NCBI GenBank assembly: GCA_026122225.1
Contig: JANEZZ010001624.1
Location: forward strand, 310,001 to 374,000
Reading direction: 5' to 3'
From: Heloderma charlesbogerti
Taxonomy: Eukaryota; Chordata; Lepidosauria; Squamata; Helodermatidae
DNA length: 64,000 nt
Part shown: in pieces, positions 23,200 to 34,845 of the stretch
Layout: each line of letters opens with the position of its first letter
Numbering within the stretch: position 1 is the stretch's first letter
Translations under genes and position numbers: made by a program
Notes under the pieces: generated by a model
The model's database searches: none
Told to the model about the DNA's origin: nothing
What the model saw: only the letters and a program-made list of their open reading frames with translations

Positions 23200-23700
23200 C
23201 ATGCATAATTTTGCACACCTCTATCATGTCCTCCCCCTCACTCACCTTTTTCTAAGATAAGAGCCGCAAACATTGTGACCTTTCCTTAGTCCCCTGATCA
23301 TTTGGGTTGCCCTTTTTTGCACCTTTTCCAGCTCTACAATATTTTTTTTTGAGCTGAGCAAGCAGAAATGTGCATAGTATTCCAAATGTGCTCTCACCGT
23401 AGACTTAAAGGCACTACAACATTGGGCATTTTCTTCTGTCTATTTCTTCATGATCACTAACTGGGTGCTCGCCGATTTCACCCCTGACATGCCCTGGGTT
23501 GAGGCTTTCATCAAGCTATTTACCACAACCCCAAGATACCTTTTATGGTCACTCACCACCAGCTCAGACCCCATCTGTGTACATGTGAAGATAGGGATCT
23601 TACACTCGCTTACATTGAACCACATGTATGGGTTGTGTGAAGAACTTCCTTTAGTCTCTGCTGAACCTACTTCCAAGCAAGTGCACTGACTGACCACAGG
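23200..23700 (-). mobile_element. Old CR1-type LINE fragment
   Basis: The minus-strand frame 23440-23697 contains NVSECKI, GSELVVSDHKRYLGVVV and SLMKAST, the familiar CR1-group post-RT pattern. Downstream, 'gtattccaaatgtgctctcacc' and 'gggttgcccttttttgcacc' are its 3' coding part. It is more diverged than the CR1 copies at 39440 and 59455, so it is older or from another subfamily. Confidence 0.7.
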
Positions 23701-24046
23701 CTCTCAAATTATGACAAAGGACAGACATGTCCCTGTATCTCCATTCTGCCCCACCCCACACACACTTCATTTTCTCTTGTCCAAACTAAAGAGCTGCTTC
23801 CTCTGTTCCCCATTGAGAAGGTGTTCCACCAAGCCCCAACCTAAGGCCACCTAGCATGGTCAGGGCTGGGAGGGGAGATTTGAACTGAGAATTTCCAAAC
23901 TCATAGTTCACACTCATGAAATCCAATCCAATGTATGGGGCTTACTTCCAGGGAAGTGAGCACAGACTTGCAGCCTCAGCCACTAAGCTACACTAGCTCT
24001 CCAACCACAAAGAACTTAAACACTAACACATCTATTATGGCATGAG
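23701..24046. other. Unclassified, no gene seen
   Basis: The section near 23940-23995 ('gcagcctcagccactaagctacactagctct') resembles an eroded SINE head on the minus strand. Nothing else is recognised. Confidence 0.35.
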
Positions 24047-24240
24047 CCAGGGTGGGGAACCTCTTCCAGCCCGAGGGCTGAATTCCATTTTGGTGGAATG
24101 CGGCCAACGGCGAAAGGCCAAAATACCAAACATACCAGCATATGTCAGCTTAATATTCTTCCTGCGAGAGGCATTTCAACCTCTTAGAAGCGGGGGGGGG
24201 GGGGGGACGACGTGCAACAGCTGGGAAACCACCAAATGAT
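24047..24240. mobile_element. hAT-like fragment (family F)
   Basis: It begins CCAGGGTGGGGAACCTC, continues 'agcccgagggctgaattcc' and carries the 'gcatttcaacctcttagaa' block also present at 29890 and 35205. A poly-G run lies at 24189-24206. Confidence 0.55.
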
Positions 24241-25392
24241 TTCTGGTCAGGGGAAAGTGTTGTGGCCAGGAAGAAGAGTGCCTGAGGTTGCCTTCTCCTG
24301 ACATAAGCTTTTTCTGGATGAGAGTCCCCTTCTTCACTGCTTTTCCCACTTTCTTCACCACCTCTCCTCACCTCTTGTGAGATCCCCTCTTTTCCCATGT
24401 AGTTTTTCACATTAGACTTGCTACCTTTTCAGCAGTCCCTTTGCTTGGCAAAGTAAAAAGTGCCTCTCTGTGTCTGAAGTGGATTTAATATGTGGAGGGT
24501 GAGCAGAATGTTTGTAAAGTGCTACTTGAAATATTTTGACGTGATGGCCATAAATCGCCCCTAAGCTCAATACAGAAGGCTAGTTTACTGCCACCAGGGG
24601 AACTAACCAAGACTCTGCTACTTCAACCCGTGAGCGTTTCAATGGAACTAACTCATGTTTACTGCTCCTGGGAATCTTAGAAACTGACAATAAAATTTAC
24701 TTCTTGCTTTAAAAAAGGGGGGTTATTCTTGACCTTAACGTAACCATTTGAAACACCTGCCCCCCTTTTTTCAGAAAATAAATTCTCTATGCTTCTTCCC
24801 CGACCCTCCATGCACCACCCCCCTGGGTTTGATGATCTGTGTCTTCTACATAGCAATTAAAGTTACACTTACAATAAAACTGTTTTATTTGGTGGGTAAT
24901 TGTAAGTAGCAGCAGTGACTTGTGCTTCCAAATGTCTTACTTTATTATCCTCCTTCGGAAAGGTCTTAATATTTATGTGATTTATTGATCACTTAAAACG
25001 TCAGCCTGGCCATTAGGAGATGCATTTCACTGCACGTCACCTAATTTCATAGTACATAATTTCTTTATAAACAGACATGTTACGGTGAAACATTAATTAA
25101 GCTCCCTTTACACACACACCCCACCCCATTAGAAGGTGCGTTTTGGAGACAGCAACATCACTGGGGTTTACAAATGATAAATGTCCCTCCATGGAATAAA
25201 GACATGTTGGGACGTGCTCCAACCGGGACCCAAATGCATTACATAATGGAAGGGGGCTTGCGATTTATAGTGAGGTTGGGGGGAAGGACCGAGTGAATCA
25301 TATCTGACATTTGCCTTCCCACCAATAGAACAATGTGTTAAATGTCAAGAGGCCCACCCTTAAATTCCGACTGTTTGTTGGTTTCGGGGGCA
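24241..25392. other. Unclassified; AT-rich, possibly conserved non-coding
   Basis: The section 24880-25160 is AT-rich without being a simple repeat ('tttattgatcacttaaaac', 'aacattaattaagctccc'). It has the appearance of vertebrate enhancer DNA, which is an impression only. No coding signal. Confidence 0.35.
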
Positions 25393-25805
25393 TAGAGTCA
25401 TAGAATAGTAGGGTTGGAAGGGGCCTACAAGGCAGAGGAAACTATTCAAAATACAGAGAGAGAGAGCAGGCAGATCCCAGAGTGCAGGACATGGAATCAT
25501 GGGCTCAAGTGACAGGAAGACAGATTCCAGCTGAACATCAGGAGAAACTTCCTGACTGTTAGAGAGCAATACAACTGGCAGGGGAGTTTCTGAGTGCAAG
25601 GAGTGGGATAGCAGTTCAGATACAACAATGGAACCAATTACCTGGGGAGGTGGTGGGCTCTCCCACACTGGAGGCATTCAAGATGAGGCTGGACAGGCAT
25701 CTGTCAGGGATGCTCTGACTTGGATTCCTGCATTGAGCAGGGGGTTGGACTCGATGGTCTGGTGGGCCCCTTCCAACCCTACTGTTCTATGATTCTATGA
25801 TGCTA
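25393..25805. mobile_element. CR1 3' ends in opposed orientation
   Basis: A short minus-strand CR1 terminus ('tcatagaatagtagggttggaagg', 25397-25433) is followed about 40 bp later by a plus-strand CR1 3' end (from 'atcccagagtgcagg' to the ATTCTATGATTCTATG terminus at about 25800). The pair is a fold-back arrangement. The plus copy is interrupted at 25576-25620. Confidence 0.75.
25576..25620. mobile_element. 45-bp insert in CR1, remnant of the palindromic element
   Basis: The insert starts TGGCAGGGG and ends CAGTTCAGA. It is flanked by perfect 6-bp repeats TACAAC at 25570-25575 and 25621-25626. It matches one arm of the palindrome at 40700-40876 ('gagtgcaaggagtgggatag') and lies at the same CR1 position. 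Confidence 0.7.
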
Positions 25806-25869
25806 TGCCCACTAAGGCAAATAACCAAAGCCAGTTATTTCACTAAAATGTTTCTTCTTACAGGCCGAG

Positions 25870-25993
25870 TTTGTTCATTTTATTTTATTTAAAATGAACT
25901 TTTAGGCCACCTGTAAGGTTAGAACCTTCTCAAGGTGGCATACAAGATTTAAAAAGTACGAAAATGTGCAAAAACAAATAGAAAAGCAATAAA
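25870..25993 (-). mobile_element. L2-like LINE 3' UTR, first part
   Basis: It has 'tttaggccacctgtaagg' then 'aaggtggcatacaagatttaaaaa', a minus-strand LINE tail. The same element appears to resume at 27968 after the Helitron insertion. Confidence 0.45.
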
Positions 25994-26465
25994 TCTATAC
26001 ATATAAATAGAAGTGTTTGTTTGTATGTCCTCGATGGACTCGTAAACCGTACATCTGATTGTTATGACACTTTCAGGTGTTGTTCTACCTCTATCTGGGA
26101 TGGTTTTAGACACAGTGAAAATTTCACCTGCCATCTTGAAACAAAATGGCAGCCAGCTGAAATGTTCGAACATGCACTGCCTCTATGCCATTTGATTGAT
26201 TGTTATTAAACTTTTAGGATTTCTTCTACCTCTACCTGGGATGGTTTTAGGCATAGTGAACATTTTGACCACCATCTTGAAACAAAACAGTGACCTATCA
26301 AAAATTTTAAAGATTTACTGCTTCAATAGAAGTGTTTGTATGTCAGTGAAACCTAGACACTTAAAAGTTCCAAGACCGTAAAACCTAGGCATCTGAAACT
26401 TGGCTCCTTACAGGTGTACACCTCAGGGTTTCTTGTTTTTTAAAATGCATTACTTATAATTAATT

Positions 26466-27172
26466 TAGAGAGCAATCCTATGGCCACTAGACAGTGGCTA
26501 GATGGTTGTAGGATATGATGATTTCCGGGAACCGATCTCAGAGCCGCACTCCGAGGTCGGTTCCCGGAAAACCGACCCCCCCCCCCACGTCCATGCTGCC
26601 TCAGAGGCAGCGCAGAGAAGCCCCATCCTCTAGACTGGCAAGAGGAGTGGGGAGCGGCTGAACAGGGGCAGGGCTGGGGGCGTTCTGGGACGGGGAGAGC
26701 AGATCTGCCTGTACACATCCTATGTGTCATACGGCAGCCTCCTCTCCCGCTCCCCCCACCCCCTGTGCAGCTAGAGCCAGTGTGGCGTAGTGGCTAGAGT
26801 GTTGGACTGGGAGCCCAGAGATCCAGGTTCTAGTCCCCACTCGGCCATGGAAGCTCACTGGGTGACTTTGGGCCAGTCACAGACTCTCAGCCCAACCTAC
26901 CTCACAGGGTTGTTGTTGTGAGGATAAAAGGGAGAGGAGGAGGATCATGTAAGCCGCCTTGGGTGCCTTGCAAGAGGAAAAAAGGCGGGGTATAAATGCA
27001 ATAAATAAATAAAATAAATAAATAGACAGCCAAAAACAGCTGTCTAGGAGAAAAAGCAGGGCAGGAGAGGCGCGGAGGGAACAATCCTCCCGTGCTTCTC
27101 CTGCCTTGCTTTGGATAGGCAGTTGCCTCCGAGTTCGGAGGCAGCCGCCTATCTAGATAGGATTGCGCCCCT
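26466..27172. mobile_element. Element with AGCAATCCTAT inverted ends, nested in the Helitron
   Basis: The ends 'agcaatcctat' (26470) and 'ataggattgcgccc' (27155-27170) are inverted copies. The left side holds a hairpin around 'ccgggaaccgatctcag...gaggtcggttcccgg' (26524-26568). A SINE has inserted inside. The ends resemble those of the family G MITEs at 37668 and 53145. Confidence 0.5.
26768..27025 (+). mobile_element. tRNA-derived SINE (Squam/Sauria-like)
   Basis: A full copy: head 'agccagtgtggcgtagtggctagagtg', B-box region 'ccaggttctagtccccactc', body 'gtgactttgggccagtcacag', then 'gcggggtataaatgca' and an AATAAATA tail. Confidence 0.85.
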
Positions 27173-27967
27173 AAATGTGCCTGTGTGGCTGAAGCCTGCA
27201 GTACCATATTCGGGCAGTACAAGGCAGACTTTCTTAACCAGGACATAGTTCTGCAGTTCAGACTGTTTGAAGCCTAGAGGAAGGAGTCTGAGTAAAGAGT
27301 TATACGGCTGCCGCCCCCCAAGGAATAAAGCTGACAGACCCCTCCCTCAAGGAGGTCACCATGGCAGGAGTTATGCCGAAGGGCCAGGGCAGGCATAATG
27401 TGTCCAAATCTGGCAGTGGTGCAACTTTGCTTGATTACATCCAGAGCAAGTAGTCGTGTGATAAAGGATAATATCTACTGGGTCTAATAGCCTAGCCTAA
27501 CCTCTGTGATCTCACTAACTGCTATCCCAGTCAGCTCCCACCCCTTACTCAACTCGTTCTCTATCTCTTCTGTCAAAACAACTGCTTTCGCTCCTACTCA
27601 CTGACTTTCCCAACTGTCTCTAACTCCACCCATTATTCCATTCTGCCCCCCGCCACGGGCACGTTTCATCCCCTTCCCTCAGTCCGTTTCTCTTTCTTGA
27701 CAGAGTTCCATTTGGAGCTTTCTATTTCCCTTTTCTGCTAATGCTATAACTGATAGTGATTAGTAAAAAAAACTGAAGTTGGCTGAAAAGTACTGTAAGT
27801 ATAATACACAGGTAACTCCATGGCAGAGGCCATGCCTAGGGGTGCCAGAGGGCTTCACTCAGATGGGGCAAGCAAAATGTCTCCAACTCTGACGGGTGTG
27901 TAAGGCTTTGTTGTATCAAACTAAGGGTTCGACCCAACCCAAGCGAAGCTGGGTCCATCTGCTTGTA

Positions 27968-28480
27968 TTCAATAAAATACACTAAAAACACTCTAAAAAC
28001 AGATTCACCAATAAAGCCTACCGCCCACAGATTATGGAGAGGCCAGCAGAAACAGGTGGATCTTCAGAGCCTTCCTAAAGATGTGCAAAAAGGGGGCCTG
28101 ATGAACCTCTGATGGAAGCTGATTCCAGAGGTGTGGGACCACCCCTGAAAAGGCCCTCTGCCTTGTACTTGTCAGCCTGACTGCCCTTGGCAGCAGGCAG
28201 ATGAGAACAGCTCTGCTGATGACTGCAGAGGTCCACCCTTCTCCATCTGTGAAGCAGAAGCAACTCCCAAGGGATGCTGCTGCAACGAGAAGGGCACCTG
28301 CCAATGCAGATGTGCAGAAATAACATGTAGTGCAGTCCACTTCAGACCAAAGGGGTGAGATTGCATGTTTTAAAGGGGAAATGCTCCCTGCAAGAGGAGA
28401 GCAAGAAGGTCGTGGGAAAGAGTTTTAGCCTAGTGTTTGCCCAACTTATTTATTAATTTTGTATATTTATATTCGACATT
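27968..28480 (-). mobile_element. L2-like LINE 3' part, resumed
   Basis: The minus-strand frame 28032-28340 contains RAFSGVVPHLWNQLPSEVH and IFRKALKIHLF, the L2-type C-terminal pattern. A similar element is at 32869-33390. It is separated from 25870-25993 by the Helitron. Confidence 0.6.
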
Positions 28481-28504
28481 TCTTCCATTCTGGAAGTCAA
28501 GGCA

Positions 28505-28998
28505 CTGACTGTTTTGGATTTATGGGATCCTGATTAACTTAGATACCAGTCAAACCAGATTCATGGGGTGCTGAGTGAGACAAATCACAAATGGTTCAGT
28601 TTAACCGTTTATTAAATATACAAAGATGATATTTGGAGGCAGAAAGAATGCACAAAGAAAGCTCACATCCCTTCAGTTGATAAAGCAGGCACCTTTACTG
28701 CAGCTGATAAGTATATCTGAGTCCCCAAGACATATGGGATGCTCCCCTCAGGACCAACAAAAGTTCTCCAGGCTGGCAGCGCTATTCCCCCTTGAAGTGA
28801 GACCAAATCAGTTGTGTTGTTCTCAAGCTTATATAGCCTTCTTTCATATTCTCGAAGGTTCCTGAAGCCTCCCAGCCTGGGAGATTAATTGCCTTTCCTC
28901 CGAGAGCGGCCCCAGCATTCCAGCCAAGGAGGAAGGGCCTCCCAGCTCATGGCTGAGATAAGACACTACTCCCTATCTCAGAAGGGTGGGGTAACTAT
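28505..28998 (-). mobile_element. Possible solo LTR
   Basis: On the minus strand a TATATAAGC box (plus about 28829-28836) is followed about 220 bp later by AATAAA (plus 28608-28613), the normal LTR promoter and poly-A order. The outer ends can be read as TG...CA (TGTTTTGG at about 28509, ACTATGCA at about 28998). No convincing TSD is seen and no internal coding part is adjacent. Confidence 0.4.
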
Positions 28999-29002
28999 GC
29001 AT

Positions 29003-29552
29003 ACGTTAGGCTTCATCTGGAGTACTGTGTCCAGTTATGGGCACCGCACTTTAAGAAGGATGCAGACAAGCTGGAGAGGGTTCCAAGGAGGGCAATGAAG
29101 ATGATCAGGGGACTGGAAACAAAGCCCTATGAGGAGAGACCGAAAGAACTGGGCATGTTTAGCTTTGGGAAGAGACGTCTGAGGGGAGATATGATAGCGC
29201 TCTTCAAGTACTTGAAAGGTTGTCCCAGAGAGGAAGGCCAGGATCTCTTCTCAATCATCCCAGAGTGCAGGACATGGAATCATGGGCTCAAGCTACAGGA
29301 AGCCAGATTCCGACTGAACATCAGGAGAAACTTCCTGACTGTCAGAGCAATACGACAATGGAACCAATGACCTAGGGAGGTGGTGGGCTCTCCCACACTG
29401 GAGGCCTTCAAGACGAGGCTGGACAGCCATCTGTCAGGGATGCTCTGACTTGGATTCCTGCAATTAGCAGGGGGTTGGACTCATTGGCCTTGTAGGCCCC
29501 TTCCAACCCTGCTATTCTATGATTCTGTGACTATTCTATGATTCTATGTACA
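29003..29552 (+). mobile_element. CR1 LINE 3' fragment
   Basis: It runs from 'catctggagtactgtgtccag' through the conserved C-terminal frame (GLETKPYEERPKELGMF at 29095-29160) to the ATTCTATGATTCTATG terminus near 29548. It is 5'-truncated. The order is the same as at 60000-60521. Confidence 0.85.
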
Positions 29553-29779
29553 GTTGTTTAACATGCAGAGCTGCACTTGCTTGATACCAGCTGCGACTGT
29601 GTGAGAGGCCCATCTAGGGAATGAGGCCCACTTTTGTGAGCTGAAGCCTGCTAAAGTCCACTGACTGTGTTAGGCTACACAGATCGCTACGGTAGATCTC
29701 TACGCATTCAGCACACTGTAGGGGACGCAACTGTGGGAGCTCACGAAGACTCCTCGCCTGCTGTTCCGGGACCAAATCC
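29553..29779. other. Unclassified spacer
   Basis: No recognised feature. Confidence 0.4.
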
Positions 29780-30085
29780 ACTACAGAGACAGATTCCAGT
29801 GGTGGGTGGGGCTGAAGACAAAAGGGGCGGGGCCAAGGCAAAGGAGCATGTGCTGTGTTAAAGCTCTGACTGCCAGTAACAAAGCTTTGGGAAAGGCATT
29901 TCAGCCTTTTAGAATGGGAGTGGGGGGCTGTGCGATAGCCAAGAACCCACCAAACAATTGGCAGTCAGGGGAAAGGGGATCTGGCCAGAGGAAGGGACTA
30001 CAGCAATTTGAGGAATCCTGGAGGGCTGGACTGGCATGCCAGTTGGCCCGCCTGAGGCCGTGAGGTTCAGCGCCCTGGCCTAGGC
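29780..30085. mobile_element. hAT-like fragment (family F)
   Basis: It has 'ttccagtggtgggtggggctg', 'gggcggggccaaggc' and 'gcatttcagccttttagaa', in the same order as the copy at 35040-35240. Confidence 0.5.
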
Positions 30086-30129
30086 TGTTTCATACCTTCA
30101 GGACCTGGACTGGCTCTGTCTATCCAAAC

Positions 30130-30290
30130 TGGGCGTTGGATCCAGTGGAGGCTGGTGGCTCTGATGTCAGTGGGGCGGTGAATCCGCTCCGGCTTTCAGT
30201 CAGAACTCTAAAGGAGCTCTCCATCGTGCGGAGCCCCACTGACATTGGAGCCACCAGCCTCCACTGACTGGCTCCACTAGAACAGGAAGG
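30130..30290. repeat. MITE (family D), best copy
   Basis: The terminal inverted repeats are 'agtggaggctggtggctctgatgtcagtgg' and 'ccactgacattggagccaccagcctccact'. The centre holds 'agaactctaaaggagctc'. It is non-coding and would fold into a hairpin. Confidence 0.7.
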
Positions 30291-30540
30291 TCTACAAAAG
30301 GGCGTCCTGGTTCAGCTAAGTCTTGCTCGAGCAATATCGGCATCCTGAGCTCCCGTGTGTTCCTCTATCCTTGGTGGTTCTTCAGGCCTGACATCTGCCT
30401 TGCCCCTTGATCCTGACTCCTGGCTTGTCCTCCGCTCCTGACTTACTCTTCAGTCCTGACTCCTGGCTTTGTCCATGACTCCTGCTTCCTGGCTCCTGGC
30501 TCCCCTCAGCCTGCTTCCCATGGCCCTGCCCTGACAGCTC
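30291..30540. repeat. Degenerate CT-rich tandem repeat
   Basis: Between about 30385 and 30500 the phrase 'cctgactcctggctt' recurs in varied form roughly five times. It may be a minisatellite or part of an unrecognised LTR. Confidence 0.4.
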
Positions 30541-32868
30541 ATTCTCACTGATATATTGAGCTTCTTCACACGGGGCTTATATCGTGCAATCAAGATTGGT
30601 TGCCCACAGAAGTCTGCGGGTCCTTTACATGATATTGTCAACCTCCAGGGCCCCTCCCGTGGTTTATTACCTTTATCCCGCTTTTTAAAAGATTGGAGAT
30701 AATGCTATAAGGGATGTTAATCTGATCTATTGGCTGTGTGTAATGATGGCGTTGTGCTATAATCACAGCAGCACCTAGTGACTGTAAAATGAAACATATA
30801 GAACTTGCCGAGAAATAAAGTCCTCGATTCAAAGCATGTGTCCACCCGTGTAAAGGAGCTGATCTTAATCCCGCAAAGAATCCAGAAGCAGAAAGCCCCA
30901 GTAAGGATTCAGGATTTCATCCTCATGTGATGAACCCCAATTAAATTTGTTTCCTGGCTGTGCAACTGTAGGGTTCACAGTGAGGACACAGTCACCTGCA
31001 TTCACCTGACTGAGTGCTCCTCCATAGGAAAACATCCCCTCTATGTGGAAAGTTAGCATATCAGAGAGAAGGCTAGGGCAGAGTCCTATTCCCGAGACAG
31101 CTAGTTTTCTACCTGCAGGGAATTTTTTTATTTTTGTAAACACCAGCCAGTATGTGACATTTAAAGGGGATTTGGAGGATTGAGGGGATGGGATTTGTGG
31201 CTGCATACGGGGAATTTGGCTTTGGCTTATAAATAAGCCAAGCTACTTCTCAGTTTGGGGGAAAATAACAGCTAATTTCTGAACCAATGCCCATACAAGG
31301 CATGGGTAGCTCACCCATCTCAAATCTTTTCTAAAAATATCTAACAGATGAGAGAGGGAGAAATGGCTAAAGCCAAGGTGAAGAACTGTATCCCTCACAG
31401 ATGTCAGGCTTGGCTGAACAAAAGGGCAATTCATGGAGGCTCTGCTTACAACAAGAACCATGAATCACCCCCACCCCAGAATAAACAAGGAATTATGTGC
31501 CAGCCCTTGGGGCGCCATGCGGATGGTTGGACGGAAAGCAATTCTGGATACGCGCTGCTGAGCACAAAGAGCCCCTCTGAGCCAGCTCTGGCACGCCCGT
31601 TTTAAACACACACTTTGTTCTAATCTTTCGCAGAACTGTGCCATTTCTCAGATCCCTTCAAAATCCATCATAACAGCAAATGGTGCTAGTAGAAAACAAA
31701 GGAGACATCAGAGCAGCGACGCTGGCAGCAAAGCCTGCATTTTTCACTATCTCCCCATTCCAGAATGAATGAGCGCTTGGGATCTGCATCCTTTGATTCT
31801 GGTTTTAAAAGGAGAACATTGAACCAACTCTTCCGTGGAGCGCAGGCGCTGAATAATTAAAGAATGTCCCCGCAGAAACCACAAAGCGGCGGGGACTGAG
31901 CATCGCCTAATTTCTCCCCACCCCTGCGTTGCTGGTTCCACAATCGCAGTGATCAACAAGTGCTCATTCCTGAAAGAAACGCATCAGGCAACGATTCCTG
32001 ACCAGAAGGCCAATTTGCTTTGAACCAGGTGGAACGACAAAATGAGACGGCAGCTGCAACGAGGACTGCAAAGAGAGAAAGTCTTTGGCTTCACTATTAA
32101 AAGGCAGCTCGGAATGTGGAAGAGCGAGAGAATATTGGAGGAGTCATTTGTCTTCTGGGGCTTGGAAGCAGCTGTAATGGAAGAAGGCGGGAGTATATCA
32201 CCATTTGCCCGTCCCTTTCCATGCACTCCCTGAATGAGCAGAAGGGGACCACAGCAGAAAGACATGCCCCCGGCACCATCACACTCCTCTGACTGTGCTC
32301 CGAACATCTGTGTGGGTTCCCCTGAACATGTGAAAGAGGCCTCTACGCTGTACACATGTAATTCAGCGTGACTGAATGACAAGTAACTGGGAACTCTGAT
32401 CAGGGAGGGCTCTCTACCACGTCGATGCCCATACATGTTAATGTTGGGGTACACTGGAACAGACTTTGGGGATGTGGCCAGAGGGGTGCAATAGCATCAG
32501 GGGCACGATTAGCTGGCATGATCCCACCACCCCTGCCATGCATTCAGGGAATGCATGGAGGGGAAGGCATGCTTGAGACAGCAACACAAGTCCAAAAGTG
32601 GCACATCGATGTGCCCGAGAATCTCCGTGTATTCACTGAGCTATTTCCACAAGTGGTGCTGAGAATGCCCTTAGAGTGCATTCTCTCCAGGAATGTTCCC
32701 TGGGATCCGCTGGTGGAATCACTGAATGGTGCTCCATTTCTGGGTTGGCTGTGGGGAAAGCATATTCATTGACAAACTTTCCCCCACAGTTTTTGGCATG
32801 GAATCTTAACAGACAGTATTTGGAACATCAGATCTGTTGTCTGGAAGGGCTCCAGCCTCTGGCGTGAA
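30541..32868. other. Unclassified; largest repeat-poor interval
   Basis: No transposon family, RNA gene or exon is recognised over 2.3 kb. Opposed open frames at 31984-32454 (minus) and 32425-32772 (plus) lack domain patterns. The section 30680-30840 is AT-rich and complex, and could be conserved non-coding DNA. Confidence 0.4.
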
Positions 32869-33390
32869 ATTTATTTATTTATTTATTTATTTATTACATT
32901 ACTATACCTCCCAAGAGCTGAAGCTCTCTGGGTGAGTCACAACATTGAACTTAAAAACATAAAATACATTAACATAGTAAAACATAATATAAAAACCATA
33001 GGTTTAAAACAGAATAAAACTAAAGTAAAAGCCAAAATAAAAACCAGCAGCAGTGTAAAGATCTAAAAATGCACTAACGCATTAAAGAAAACCTAAAGGA
33101 GTAAAAAAAAAAACCCTGGGGAAATAAAACGATCAAGACTACAATGTAGGTGCCAGGCAAGACTGTCCAGGAAAGGCATTTCACAACCAGGGGGCCACCA
33201 CTGAAAAGGCCCTCTCTAGGAGACCTCTCTGGCTGACCGCAGCCCTTGCTCTGCCACAGCCCCTGCAAATCTACTGCCCTGGTGGCAACAGGAGAGCCTG
33301 CAGCTTGAAATATAACACCCAACATCTGCAGCACATCTGCAAGGACTGCAACCATATGGGACAAGCTAAAGAGCCATTTAAGCATCCCTC
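32869..33390 (-). mobile_element. L2-like LINE 3' part
   Basis: The TTTA tail at 32869-32895 is followed by 'agagctgaagctctctgggtgagtcac', an A-rich 3' UTR, and then the broken C-terminal frame ('aggaaaggcatttcacaacc...aaaaggccctctc'). The orientation is minus. Confidence 0.65.
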
Positions 33391-34419
33391 TTTTTCAAGC
33401 CATACAAATCATAGCAGTGGCATGTGGAGGCTCCATGTGGAAGCACCAGCCTTACAATAGATGCTTCCACATGGTTGCCAGCAGCTCCACTCTCCTCGGA
33501 ACAACGGAGTGTCTCCTTTTCTGGAGGTGATTGGCAGGAAGCAGCCTTGGGAGACTGCAAGGACATGCTGTGGCTTTGGGGGGGTACTGATGCCTTTAAG
33601 AAGAACATTGCCTGTCCGTGTGCCCCACAGACAGACAGACACACATTGCTACCTAGGGTTACAAGGTCTCAGGCTTTGGCCCTGAGACTCGTATTTTTTG
33701 GTCCATTCTCGGGGTGGCAAATTCACATCTCAAGCCCACCTCTTTGACTCTTGGGCCTCGTGTTTTACGGCAATATTACCATTACCGGTTGGAGTGCTGG
33801 AGACCTGACAACTCCGCTGCTACCATTCCCAATAGCAGGTTCTCACAAAGGGCGCCATGGGCCTCCTGCCACTTCTCTTGGCAAGGAAACAGACCCCACG
33901 AAAGGCTGCCCCTCAGAGAACTGAGAATGCTCTCAAGCCGTCTTCGTCGCCGCGGTCCGATGTGAGTTCTCAGCTGCCTAATGAAACCTTGTCCTCCCCC
34001 TCGCTTGCCCCCCCCACAGAAAACTAGATTGCTTATTGTGAGCTGCTGCAGTCTGTTCATTAGTGTGTGTGTAACTCTATTGTTTGTGCTAATTAGCAAG
34101 CGGCCGGAAACACAACCCTTTCTCTGGGGCAGGAGTGGCTATTCATAGCACAAGATTGACCCAGGCCTCCCCTTCCCGCCCTCGCCTTCCTCTGTTGTTT
34201 CTCCTGTGTTGAATTTTAGACTGTAGGCCCCTTGGGGAAGGGACCTGCACTGTTGTCCTCTGTAAAGCCCCAGGCACACCGAAGGTGCTCCGTAAATAGA
34301 TGAGAATAGGTGAAATCTCAGCCAAGTGAAACTCCACCCTGCTCAGCCCGGCTTCTCTGATGAGGAAAGCCTAGGGTCACTGACAGTTCCCCGTCTTGAA
34401 ATATTTCTTTACCTGATTG
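33391..34419. other. Unclassified, no gene seen
   Basis: The section 33960-34115 ('gtctgttcattagtgtgtg', 'attgtttgtgctaattagca') has Sox- and homeodomain-like cores and could be regulatory. Open frames here are short and overlapping. Confidence 0.35.
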
Positions 34420-34625
34420 GAGTCAGAGCAGAGGTATAAACCTCAGGGTGGCATACATACCCCCCATCAATTATTCTTGCAACAACCCTGTGTGGTAGGC
34501 TAGGCTGAGAGATGGCGACCGGCCCAAGGTGGCCCAATGAGGTTCATGGCTGAGGAGGGATTTGAACCCTGGGCTTCTTGACCCTGGTCTGACTCGCTAT
34601 TCGCTGCACCACGCTGGCTGTCCGC
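34420..34625 (-). mobile_element. Diverged tRNA-derived SINE
   Basis: The body 'caacaaccctgtgtggtaggctaggctgagag' and the head end 'gcaccacgctggctg' match the Squam-like SINE with many differences, so it is an older copy. It lacks the usual tail. Confidence 0.6.
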
Positions 34626-34717
34626 ATTTCAGCACCGCGCGTGTCAGCTGGCTGAGGACCAAGGGCTTTTCCACACGAGGCGTCTAGCATGTGCGCGAGC
34701 CATTCCTTGCTCACAGT

Positions 34718-34845
34718 CAGGGGAGGCTGGTGCGAAGCAGGGCGAGGGGATGCGAAGCAACTTGGATCGCTCCTGACCGGCTCTGACTGAAACCCGGAAT
34801 GGATTCGCCACCCCACTGACATCGGAGCCACCAACCTCCCCTGCC
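34718..34845. repeat. MITE (family D)
   Basis: The ends are 'caggggaggctggtg' and 'ccactgacatcggagccaccaacctcccctg', with 'ctctgactgaaacccgg' in the middle. Confidence 0.6.

Larger units (their letters stand above)
25994..27967. mobile_element. Helitron remnant
   Basis: It begins TCTATACATATAAA with the TC start and TATA-rich lead of vertebrate Helitrons, directly after an A, and ends near 'gaagctgggtccatctgctt', followed by T, which fits insertion between A and T. Internal blocks are duplicated: 26000-26170 with 26195-26345, and 27355-27440 with 27820-27920. No Rep/helicase frame is seen, so it is non-autonomous. The CTRR terminus appears mutated. Confidence 0.5.
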
